From an uncultured Oscillospiraceae bacterium (GTDB lineage Bacteria > Bacillota > Clostridia > Oscillospirales > Oscillospiraceae), in assembly GCA_910587505.1 (NCBI GenBank), contig CAJULD010000023.1, positions 1 through 45,021 of the forward strand: a DNA stretch of 45,021 bases, written 5' to 3'. A program made the position numbers and the translations under genes. The notes beneath the pieces were generated by a model. It saw nothing but the letters and a program-made list of their open reading frames with translations, did not search any database and was not told where the DNA came from. Each line of letters starts with the position of its first letter. Position 1 is the stretch's first letter. Positions 1 through 6,691 of this stretch are shown here, piece after piece.

Positions 1-345
1 TTCTCAGTCTCGTCAGGCTTCCCCGTCTCACCGGGCTTCTCAGTCTCGTCAGGCTTCCCGCTCTCACCGGGCTTCTCAGTCTCGTCAGGTTTCCCGCTCT
101 CGCCGGGCTTTCCGCTCTCACCGGGCTTCTCTGTCTCATCAGGCTTCCCGCTCTCGCCGGGCTTCTCAGTCTCGTCAGGCTTCCCCGTCTCACCGGGTTT
201 CCCCGTCTCACCGGGCTTCTCAGTCTCGTCAGGCTTTCCCGTCTCACCGGGTTTCTCTGTCTCGTCAGGTTTCCCGGTCTCACCGGGCTTCTCAGTCTCG
301 TCAGGCTTTCCCGTCTCACCGGGTTTCTCAGTCTCGTCAGGCTCC
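1..345 (-). repeat. Tandem ~36-bp coding repeat (PDETEKPGETGK linker)
   Basis: About ten imperfect copies of an 18/36-bp unit encode alternating PDETEK and PGETGK/PGESGK hexapeptides. Copies differ by synonymous changes and by T/S swaps, and some hexamers are doubled. Such arrays change length easily by slippage or recombination. Confidence 0.9.
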
Positions 346-1196
346 CCGCCAACAATGTAATAGTTGTCTTTGTGCATGTAGGAATTCTTAATCAGGTCTA
401 TATCGGTATTGTCGGCGACAATGCCGCCAAGGATAGAGACCATCCCACTACCCTGCTGGTTAATATCCGGGTTTCCGTCAATATTATCTGCAATTTTGCC
501 GCCGTACATGGTAAACGTTCCGTTTTTGAATACCATCACGCCGCTGCCCTTAAACGATGACGTATTCCCGGTGATTTCGCCGCCGTGCATGGTGAACGTG
601 GCGCCTTCCACCCGTACACCGCCGCCGCCGCCGTTCTGGCCGTTGCCGCTGGCGGTGTTGCCTGTGATTTTGCCGCCGTTCATGATGAACGTGGCTCCAT
701 TCTCCACATAAACGCCGCCGCCGCCATCAGCCTTGTCCTTGCCTTTTTCGCTGTTGCTGACCGTGTTTGCTTTGATGGTGCCGCCATTCATGGTGAACGT
801 ACCCCCGTTCACATAAACGCCGCCGCCCTTTTCACCGCCGCCGCCGGTAATGGTACCCTCAGCCTTTTTTTCGCCATCCTTCCTGGATGTGCCGGTCTCC
901 GTATCGCTGAGGGTCAGCTTACCGGCCTGACTTACCGTGATAACGGAATTGCTGCCGCTGCCGGTAATGGTCCAGCCGTTCAGGTTCAGGTCAACAGTAT
1001 CAGTGATATTGATGGTGGTATTATCTCCCTCCTGATACGTATAGTCCTCCCCCAGAACAACACTGCCACCCTGATTCACCAGTTCCTGGAGCTGGGTAAA
1101 GCTTCCCGCCCAGGCGGTGACGGACAGGGCGTTGACGCACAGTACCAGAGAAACTGCCGATGCAAGTCCGCGTTTGCTGAAAAACTTATGCTTCAT
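1..1196 (-). CDS. Secreted beta-helix-like surface protein with acidic repeat linker (partial)
   Basis: N-terminal ~398 residues; the gene runs off the left edge. It begins with a signal peptide (basic KHKFFSKR, hydrophobic core, cleavage near VTAWAG), so the product is exported. Residues ~30-280 hold recurring GGTFTMNGGTI-like units, the pattern of right-handed beta-helix adhesins. From ~285 a low-complexity linker of PDETEKPGETGK-type 12-mers begins and continues out of the window, so any wall anchor is outside. Start chosen at the ATG preceded by AAAGGAAG. Two c-di-GMP-I riboswitches lie directly upstream, so expression should follow the motile/sessile second messenger. A role in adhesion or biofilm is inferred; no specific ligand domain is visible. 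Confidence 0.85.
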   Translation of the reverse strand, partial: MKHKFFSKRGLASAVSLVLCVNALSVTAWAGSFTQLQELVNQGGSVVLGEDYTYQEGDNTTINITDTVDLNLNGWTITGSGSNSVITVSQAGKLTLSDTETGTSRKDGEKKAEGTITGGGGEKGGGVYVNGGTFTMNGGTIKANTVSNSEKGKDKADGGGGVYVENGATFIMNGGKITGNTASGNGQNGGGGGVRVEGATFTMHGGEITGNTSSFKGSGVMVFKNGTFTMYGGKIADNIDGNPDINQQGSGMVSILGGIVADNTDIDLIKNSYMHKDNYYIVGGEPDETEKPGETGKPDETEKPGETGKPDETEKPGETGKPDETEKPGETGKPGETGKPDETEKPGESGKPDETEKPGESGKPGESGKPDETEKPGESGKPDETEKPGETGKPDETE

Positions 1197-1236
1197 ATCA
1201 AATCTTCCTTTCTTTGCACATATTCGGATGCAAAGG

Positions 1237-1337
1237 ATCCGGCGGCCGGGCTGGCGTAGCGCCTTCGACTCCCTCGTCTCCGGCACCGTAGCCCCCTTGG
1301 CTTTGCGTCCCGCCGTTTCCGGCGGTTTGCTGATTTT
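1237..1337 (-). promoter_or_regulatory. Cyclic di-GMP-I riboswitch (GEMM-I), gene-proximal copy
   Basis: Read on the minus strand it shows the GEMM-I core: GCAAACC, a GCCGGAAACGGC stem with GNRA-type loop, GGGACGCAAAGCC, a second stem, then GCCAGCCCGGCC closing P1. The aptamer ends ~40 nt before the surface-protein ATG. I see no U-run terminator between them, so the output could be translational or use structures I cannot resolve by eye. Confidence 0.85.
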
Positions 1338-1525
1338 GCGGCCGGGCTGCCATTGCCCGCGGGGCGTGGCCCCGCGTTTCCCCCGGCAGCGCTCTTTATC
1401 GTGGGGAACCCACGATAAGAATTGTCCATGGACAATTCTTTGTTCTTCCGGGGGCCGCGTAAGGCCTCCTGGCTTTGCGTCCCACCGTTTCCGATGGTTT
1501 GCCAAAAATGGCCTGGGTAATCAAA
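1338..1525 (-). promoter_or_regulatory. Cyclic di-GMP-I riboswitch, distal copy with enlarged loop
   Basis: Minus strand: GGCAAACCATC, GGAAAC loop, then GGTGGGACGCAAAGCC followed by AGGAGGCCT, nearly the Vibrio Vc2 aptamer core as remembered. A matching 3' segment, AATGGCAGCCCGGCCGC, appears only ~100 nt later and resembles the 3' end of the proximal copy. The intervening loop holds two extra hairpins (1396-1440) closed by CCCCCGG/CCGGGGG. It abuts the proximal copy directly. Confidence 0.8.
1396..1440. repeat. Two adjacent palindromes inside the distal riboswitch loop
   Basis: 1396-1418 is a 10-bp stem with a 3-nt loop (TTATCGTGGG arm). 1417-1440 is a perfect 24-bp palindrome built on AAGAATTGTCCA. 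They occupy the peripheral stem of the distal c-di-GMP aptamer and look inserted there. Confidence 0.75.
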
Positions 1526-1628
1526 CTGAATACACGGACCGTATCCGCCTCTCCATCCCGCCGCCCTGATACCGGGGCTGCGGGTCCTCTGTGTCCGTCG
1601 GGCTGCTCTCCTCGTGATGTTCCTTCAT
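1521..1628 (-). CDS. Possible 35-residue leader peptide
   Basis: The ORF starts with ATG behind a strong ribosome site (AAGGAGGGACC) and encodes a charged peptide beginning MKEHHEESS and ending RSVYSV. Its stop lies at the 5' edge of the distal c-di-GMP riboswitch, so it would be the first ORF on that transcript. No homology is recognised. It could be a leader peptide, a remnant of a longer gene, or chance. Confidence 0.3.
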   Translation of the reverse strand: MKEHHEESSPTDTEDPQPRYQGGGMERRIRSVYSV

Positions 1629-1774
1629 AATCGGTCCCTCCTTCTCCTTTGGACCGCCCGCCTGACAGGCGCTCCCTTTTTATTGTATCATCCCCCGGCT
1701 GGAAAAGCAATCCGGGCCGTCTGTTCACCGGATACAAATTCTGCGCAAAAAGGGACTGTTTTCCCGCAGTGCCG

Positions 1775-2608
1775 TTATTGCCCTGCGGCGGCCCGGAGCC
1801 GCCGGATCTCCTCGCCGTGTCCCGCGTCGTCGGTGGGAGTTTCCAGCAGGAAGGGCAGGTGCTTCAGCGCGGGGTGGGACATCACCCGGAGGATGGCCGC
1901 CTCGCCGATGGTTCCCTGCCCGATGAGAGCGTGGCGGTCCTTCCGGGAACCGGGAGGGTTCATGCTGTCATTGATGTGGACCGCCTTCAGCCGGTCCAGG
2001 CCGATGATCCGGTCAAATTCCGTCAGCACGCCGTCCAGATCGTGGATGAGGTCATATCCGCCGTCGGAGACGTGGCAGGTGTCCAGGCAGACCCCCAGCC
2101 GGTCCCGGCAGTCCGCCATGTCCAGAATCAGCCGCAGCTCCTCGAAGCGCCCGCCGATTTCGCTTCCCTTCCCCGCCATGGTTTCCAGCAGCACCGTGGT
2201 TTTTCCCTCCGGTCTCACGGTCTGTTCCAGCATATCCGCGATCTGGCGGCACCCGGTCTCCACGCCCTGTCCCACGTGGCTGCCGGGGTGGAAGTTGTAG
2301 CAGTTGCCGGGCAGATGCTCCATGACGTCCAGATCCTCCGTCATCATCCGCGCGGCCAGCGCCCGGATGCCCTCGTCTTTGGAGCAGGGATTCATGATGT
2401 AGGGGGCGTGGGCCACGATGGGGCCGAAGCCGCGCTCGCTCATCAGCTCACGCAGCCCGGCCAGGTCCGCCGGATCGGCAGCCCTGGCCCGTGCGCCCCG
2501 CGGGTTGCGCAGGAAGCACTGAAAGGTATTCGCGCCGATGTCCAGCGCCGTCAGGCCCATTTTCCGAAAGCCCCGTGCGGAGGACAGATGCGCGCCGATA
2601 TAAGTCAT
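1775..2608 (-). CDS. nfo: Endonuclease IV (AP endonuclease family 2)
   Basis: This 277-residue TIM-barrel enzyme would cleave DNA 5' to abasic sites in base-excision repair. Family features are visible: the start IGAHLSSARGF, HAPYIMN, NFHPGSHVG, VLLETMAGKGSE, CLDTCHVSDGGYD, HINDSMNPPGSRKDRH and the final LLETP. These contain the His, Glu and Asp ligands of the trinuclear zinc site. Length is normal. The ATG follows AAGGAGAT. It is divergent from the VanZ-like gene, and nothing nearby points to DNA-damage control. Confidence 0.95.
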   Translation of the reverse strand: MTYIGAHLSSARGFRKMGLTALDIGANTFQCFLRNPRGARARAADPADLAGLRELMSERGFGPIVAHAPYIMNPCSKDEGIRALAARMMTEDLDVMEHLPGNCYNFHPGSHVGQGVETGCRQIADMLEQTVRPEGKTTVLLETMAGKGSEIGGRFEELRLILDMADCRDRLGVCLDTCHVSDGGYDLIHDLDGVLTEFDRIIGLDRLKAVHINDSMNPPGSRKDRHALIGQGTIGEAAILRVMSHPALKHLPFLLETPTDDAGHGEEIRRLRAAAGQ

Positions 2609-2673
2609 AACAGATCTCCTTGTTTCTCAGGAAAAAATTTTTCGAGGCAGCTCTCAGCGCCTGTAAATGACGG

Positions 2674-2702
2674 TTGAATGTCGGTTGTATTGGTGGTATA
2701 CT
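2674..2702 (+). promoter_or_regulatory. Sigma-A promoter for the VanZ-like gene
   Basis: TTGAAT (2674-2679), 17-bp spacer, TATACT (2697-2702). It lies ~60 bp before the ATG. Confidence 0.65.
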
Positions 2703-2764
2703 TGGCCGGTAGCCGATGACAAAACGGAATTCAGGCAGGGCGGCAGGCGGAAAGAAGGGGTGGA

Positions 2765-3289
2765 ATGAAGTACCTGATAAAATATTTCATAGATTTTGCA
2801 GTGCTGGTCTTCCTGTATGTTTTTGTATTTTTCAGGAAGTGGAGGAGCCGGGGCAGAGACAGCCTGACTGTCAACACCCTCATGTATGCATACCTCTCTC
2901 TGGTACTCTGTTTTACCATGATGCCGGTGGTCGTATCCATCCCATCCATGCTGGACCACCCCTATAAGTCCATGAATCTGGTCCCGTTTATCGACGTTTC
3001 TTTGGGGAGAGGGGACTTTTTCAGGCAGGTCCTCCTGAACGTCATTATGACCATGCCCTTCGGGTTCCTGTTTCCGCTGACCCGGAGCAAAAGGGCCGGC
3101 TTCGGAACAACGGTATTTTTCTGCTTTTTGATGAGTCTGGGCATAGAACTGCTGCAGCCGTTTTTTGACCGCTCCCCGGACGTCACGGATCTGATTACAA
3201 ATGTAACCGGCGGAGCGCTGGGCTATGGTCTTTACGCTGTTTTTAAGCCGGTTGTCTTCTGGATCCTGGATCGTCTGAAAACCGGCTGA
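2765..3289 (+). CDS. VanZ-like membrane protein
   Basis: The product is a 174-residue integral membrane protein with about four hydrophobic segments. The VanZ signature runs through NLVPFIDV, LLNVIMTMPFGFLFPL, SLGIELLQP and DVTDLITNVTGGALGYGLY. The family takes its name from a teicoplanin-resistance accessory gene, but most members, including those standing alone as here, have no known function. The start is preceded by AAGGGGTGG. It is monocistronic, with its own promoter and a downstream hairpin shared with the convergent cca gene. Confidence 0.85.
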   Translation: MKYLIKYFIDFAVLVFLYVFVFFRKWRSRGRDSLTVNTLMYAYLSLVLCFTMMPVVVSIPSMLDHPYKSMNLVPFIDVSLGRGDFFRQVLLNVIMTMPFGFLFPLTRSKRAGFGTTVFFCFLMSLGIELLQPFFDRSPDVTDLITNVTGGALGYGLYAVFKPVVFWILDRLKTG

Positions 3290-3312
3290 CAGGCTGCCGC
3301 GGTCAATTCCCG

Positions 3313-3356
3313 CCGGTCGGGGGGATTTCATCTTTCGGGTGAAATCCCCCCGGCCG
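3313..3356. terminator. Bidirectional hairpin between the VanZ-like gene and cca
   Basis: A long inverted repeat (CCGG-CGGGGGGATTTCA type arms, ~18 bp, loop ~9 nt) lies after the VanZ-like stop. It overlaps the last codons and stop of cca on the other strand. Confidence 0.75.
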
Positions 3357-4707
3357 GACGTTCTCCCGATACCTTTTCCTGAGAAAAGGTATCGAGACCG
3401 TTTTTTACATATTCCAGCAGCATCTCCCGGTCATTGGGCAGCTTTTCGTCCATGACCTGCTCCAGCAGCTCCCGCAGCGCCGCGCCCACCGCCGGGCCCC
3501 GCAGTCCCAGCGCGGTCAGGTCGCCGCCCCGGACCGCCAGACGGTCCAGGGAGAAGCAGTCTCCGCTCTGCAACACCAGCTCCAGCAGATCCTCCCACTG
3601 GCGCAGCAGCGTCTGGCGGTCCCGGTAGGCCTCCGCCTGGGCCATGTTGTCCGCCCGCTTTACCGCCAGCAGCAGCCGCAATGTCTCCTCTCCGTACCGG
3701 GCCAGCGCCCGGCGGACGGACTTCTCGCTGAGGGTCAGGGGGGCGTCGTGGCGCTCCACCAGCGTCAGGATGATCTTTTTGCTGTGGTTGTCCATGCGCA
3801 GGCGGTCCAGCACGGCCTCCGCCGCAGGGACGCTGCGCCGCCAGTGGCCGTAGAAGTGGCCCCGGCCCTCTTCGTCCAGGGAGAAGGTCTCCGGCTTGCC
3901 CAGATCGTGGAGCAGCAGGGCGTAACGCAGGACCGGCAGTGGCTCCGCCGCCGCCACGGCCCGTGCGGTGTGCTCCCACACGTCGTAGCAGTGATAGACG
4001 CTGTGCTGGTCGAAGCCCACGCAGGGCAGGATCTCCGGCAGGAAGACTCCCAGCACGTCCGGATAGGCCAGCAGCACCCGGTCCGCCCCCTCGCCGCAGA
4101 GGATTCCCGTCAGCTCCGTCCGGATGCGCTCCGGGGCAATATGCTCCAGCAGGGGCGCGCAGCGCCGGAGGGCGGCGGCGGTCTCCGGCTCGATGGCAAA
4201 GCCCGGCCGGGAGGCAAAGCGGAGTCCCCGAAGGATGCGGAGGGCATCCTCCTCAAATCGCTTTTCCGGCTCGCCCACCGCCCGGAGCACCCGGCGCTCC
4301 AGGTCCTCCCGGCCGCCGAAGGGGTCGGCCACCTCACCCCGGAGGTTCACGGCGATGGCGTTGACGGTAAAATCCCGGCGGGCCAGGTCCTCCCGGAGGG
4401 ACCGGGTAAACGCCACCCGGTCCGGGTGACGGTTGTCCGAGTAGGCCCCGTCCCGGCGGAAGGTGGTGACCTCCACTCCCCGGCCGCCGCCCACGGTGAC
4501 GGTCCCGTGCTGTAGCCCGGTGGGCAGCGCGTGGGGGGCGAACAGGGACAGCACCTTCTCCGGCGGCGCGCCGGTGGTCACGTCCCAGTCCCCCGGCTCC
4601 CGGCCCAGCAGGGCGTCCCGGACCGCGCCGCCTACGCACCAGGCCTCATAGCCCGCCTCCTCCAGGCGGCGAAGGATCTCTTTTACATGTTCCGGCATCG
4701 GAAGCAC
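3328..4707 (-). CDS. cca: CCA tRNA nucleotidyltransferase
   Basis: The enzyme adds or repairs the 3' CCA end of tRNAs. Its 459 residues contain the class II nucleotidyltransferase head (CVGGAVRDALLGREPGDWDVTT, with the catalytic DxD in GDWDV), the RRDFTVNAIA motif, RILRGLRFASR, and an HD region (HDLGKPETF, later GHFYGHWRRS). A GTG start at 4707 is preferred because AGGAGGG sits 8 nt before it; an ATG lies three codons in. The last ~23 codons are encoded by two hairpins (3313-3394), suggesting that the original stop was lost. A divergent promoter is shared with murC. Confidence 0.93.
   Translation of the reverse strand: MLPMPEHVKEILRRLEEAGYEAWCVGGAVRDALLGREPGDWDVTTGAPPEKVLSLFAPHALPTGLQHGTVTVGGGRGVEVTTFRRDGAYSDNRHPDRVAFTRSLREDLARRDFTVNAIAVNLRGEVADPFGGREDLERRVLRAVGEPEKRFEEDALRILRGLRFASRPGFAIEPETAAALRRCAPLLEHIAPERIRTELTGILCGEGADRVLLAYPDVLGVFLPEILPCVGFDQHSVYHCYDVWEHTARAVAAAEPLPVLRYALLLHDLGKPETFSLDEEGRGHFYGHWRRSVPAAEAVLDRLRMDNHSKKIILTLVERHDAPLTLSEKSVRRALARYGEETLRLLLAVKRADNMAQAEAYRDRQTLLRQWEDLLELVLQSGDCFSLDRLAVRGGDLTALGLRGPAVGAALRELLEQVMDEKLPNDREMLLEYVKNGLDTFSQEKVSGERPAGGISPER
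3369..3394. repeat. Hairpin repeat inside the 3' end of cca
   Basis: An inverted repeat with GATACCTTTTC arms, followed by an AGACCG tail. It resembles the hairpin plus GTATCAAACAGAAC unit at 6397-6435 and lies in coding sequence. Confidence 0.5.
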
Positions 4708-4916
4708 CGGCTTTCCCTCCTCCCTGTGGATTTCTTCATTACTCCGGGTTATTTTCTGCTGAAAGCAGGAATAGTATCAACAGAACCGGTTTTTCTTTGC
4801 CGGGGGCTTCGCGCCTGCTTTTCGCCCGCGCGAAGAGCAGGCGCGGGCACGCCAAAGCCATACGGTTCCGGATTCCCCCTGTTTCAGGGGATTTCCCGCT
4901 GACAGCAGAATTACAG

Positions 4917-4945
4917 TTGCGCCGCGGCGTTTCTTATAGTATAAT
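4917..4945 (+). promoter_or_regulatory. Sigma-A promoter of murC
   Basis: TTGCGC (4917-4922), 17-bp spacer, TATAAT (4940-4945). Its -10 overlaps the -10 of an opposing promoter. Confidence 0.75.
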
Positions 4946-4966
4946 ACATTTTCGGAAAAAAGGCAA
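4938..4966 (-). promoter_or_regulatory. Sigma-A promoter of cca
   Basis: Minus strand TTGCCT (4966-4961), 17-bp spacer, TATACT (4943-4938). It leaves a ~220-nt leader before cca; no known RNA motif is recognised in that leader. Confidence 0.6.
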
Positions 4967-5007
4967 ATACCGGCAGCTTTATGCCGTTCGGGAAGGGACC
5001 GCACTCC

Positions 5008-6378
5008 ATGACCCATATTGACACTGAAATTCAACGTTATATCGCACCCGGCCGCCATGTTCATCTGGCGGGCATCGGCGGCGTATCCATGAGCCCTCTG
5101 GCGGAGGTGCTCCACGGCATGGGCCTTGTGGTCCAGGGCAGCGACCAGTCCGGCAGCCCCGCGGTGGACCATCTGCGCTCCCTGGGCATTTCCATCCACG
5201 TGGGCCACGAGGCCAGCGGCATTGACGGAGCGGAGTTCGTCATCCGCACCGCCGCCATCCATGACGACAACCCGGAGATTGCCGCCGCCCATGCCAGGGG
5301 CATTCCCGTCTTCGAGCGGGCGGAGGCCTGGGGAGCCATCATGCAGCAGTATGAGAACGCCGTGTGCATCGCCGGCACCCACGGCAAAACCACCACCACC
5401 TCCATGACGACCCATATCTTCATGGCCGCCCAGGCGGACCCCACGGTGATGATCGGCGGCACCCTGCCCATGCTCCACAGCGGCTACCGGGTGGGCAGGC
5501 GGGACGTGATTATTCTGGAGTCCTGCGAATACTGCAACAGCTTTCTCCACTTCTTCCCCACCGTGGCGGTGATCCTGAACGTGGAGGCGGACCATCTGGA
5601 CTTTTTCAAGGACCTTGAGGACATCAAGCGCTCCTTCCGCCGCTTTGCGGAGCTGGTCCCGGCCGGCGGCCGCATTGTGGCCAACGCGGACGACCCCAAC
5701 GCCATGGACGCGCTGAAGGGGCTGCCCCTGTTCACCTTCGGCTGCACGGCGGAGGCGGACTGCCGGGCGGAAAATCTCGTCTGGCATCACGGGCGGCCGG
5801 AATTCGACGTGGTGGCCGGCGGCACGCTCTACGCCCACCTGTGCCTCCGGGTGGCGGGCATGCACAACGTGTACAACGCCCTGGCCGCCGCCGCCGCGGC
5901 CTATGCGCTGCACATTCCCGGCAGGGCGGTGCGGCAGGGGCTGGAGGGCTTCTTCGGCGCGGGCCGCCGCTTTGAGCTGAAGGGCCAGTACAACGGCGCG
6001 AAAATCTACGACGACTACGCCCACCACCCCAGCGAGCTTCACGCCCTGCTGGAAATGGCGAAAAGCCTGGAATATGAGCGTGTGGTCTGCGTGTTTCAGC
6101 CCCACACCTATACCAGAACCAGGGCCCTGTTCGACGACTTCGTCCGGGAGCTGAAGCTGGCGGACCTGGTGGTCCTTACGGACATCTACGCCGCTCGGGA
6201 AAAGAACACCATCGGCATCTCCTCCCGCGACCTGGCGGAGCAGATTCCCGGCGCGCTGTACTGTCCCTCCCTTGCCGGGGCGGCGGAGAAGCTGCGGGAG
6301 ATCGTCCGGGAGGGCGACCTAGTCATCACCGTGGGCGCGGGCGATGTCTATACCGTGGGAGAAATGCTGATAAAATAG
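5008..6378 (+). CDS. murC: UDP-N-acetylmuramate--L-alanine ligase MurC
   Basis: This cytoplasmic ATP-dependent ligase adds the first amino acid to UDP-MurNAc in peptidoglycan synthesis. It has the three Mur-ligase domains. The N-terminal Rossmann part contains HLAGIGGVSMSPLAE. The central ATPase part contains the P-loop GTHGKTTTTSM and ILNVEADHLDFF. The C-terminal part contains YDDYAHHPSE and VFQPHTYTRT. At 456 residues it is full length. ATG 5008 is chosen over in-frame ATG 4981 because GGAAGGGA lies ~9 nt upstream. It stands alone, outside a dcw cluster. Confidence 0.95.
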   Translation: MTHIDTEIQRYIAPGRHVHLAGIGGVSMSPLAEVLHGMGLVVQGSDQSGSPAVDHLRSLGISIHVGHEASGIDGAEFVIRTAAIHDDNPEIAAAHARGIPVFERAEAWGAIMQQYENAVCIAGTHGKTTTTSMTTHIFMAAQADPTVMIGGTLPMLHSGYRVGRRDVIILESCEYCNSFLHFFPTVAVILNVEADHLDFFKDLEDIKRSFRRFAELVPAGGRIVANADDPNAMDALKGLPLFTFGCTAEADCRAENLVWHHGRPEFDVVAGGTLYAHLCLRVAGMHNVYNALAAAAAAYALHIPGRAVRQGLEGFFGAGRRFELKGQYNGAKIYDDYAHHPSELHALLEMAKSLEYERVVCVFQPHTYTRTRALFDDFVRELKLADLVVLTDIYAAREKNTIGISSRDLAEQIPGALYCPSLAGAAEKLREIVREGDLVITVGAGDVYTVGEMLIK

Positions 6379-6396
6379 TCCTGATTATAAGTATTC

Positions 6397-6422
6397 ATAC
6401 TTTTTCTTGAAAGAAAAAGTAT
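6397..6422. terminator. A/T-rich hairpin after murC, member of a dispersed repeat
   Basis: 12-bp arms of ATACTTTTTCTT type with a 2-nt loop, followed by CAAACAGAACTTTTAGG. A similar hairpin plus CAAAAAGAACTT tail follows the CbiK gene at 25315-25365. It may act as a terminator. Confidence 0.6.
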
Positions 6423-6487
6423 CAAACAGAACTTTTAGGAAGGGTCATTGATTGCCTTACAGGAGCTTCCCGGGAAAGTATAACAGT

Positions 6488-6511
6488 GCGGCAGCCGAAA
6501 CCGGCTGCCGC
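6488..6511. terminator. GC-rich hairpin upstream of htpG
   Basis: GCGGCAGCCG / CGGCTGCCGC stem with an AAAC loop and no U-run. It may insulate htpG from murC. Confidence 0.45.
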
Positions 6512-6557
6512 CGGACGAGCCGCCGGGCCTCCCGGCAGCATTTCTCTACGGCGGCGG

Positions 6558-6584
6558 TTAGCACTCTTTCCACAAGAGTGCTAA
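6558..6584. promoter_or_regulatory. CIRCE operator (HrcA binding site)
   Basis: Perfect TTAGCACTC-N9-GAGTGCTAA, the canonical heat-shock operator bound by HrcA. It lies ~107 bp before htpG. The promoter is not certain; TTTACA at 6587 with CACAAT at 6611 is one option. Confidence 0.95.
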
Positions 6585-6646
6585 TATTTACAAATTCGTC
6601 ATACTCTGTTCACAATTACCCGTCATGATAAGCATGAAAAAAATAT

Positions 6647-6673
6647 GGGGCCGCCGGCAGCGGCCCCGCTTTT
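6647..6673 (+). promoter_or_regulatory. Terminator-like hairpin in the htpG leader
   Basis: GGGGCCG / CGGCCCC stem followed by GCTTTT, ending just before the htpG ribosome site (GGGAGGAA). It could attenuate or stabilise the mRNA. Confidence 0.45.
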
Positions 6674-6691
6674 ACGGGAGGAAACAAAGCT

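Noticed and set aside
1..345. Possible CRISPR array from regular short repeats
   Set aside because: The repeat is contiguous without spacers and encodes an in-frame protein linker.
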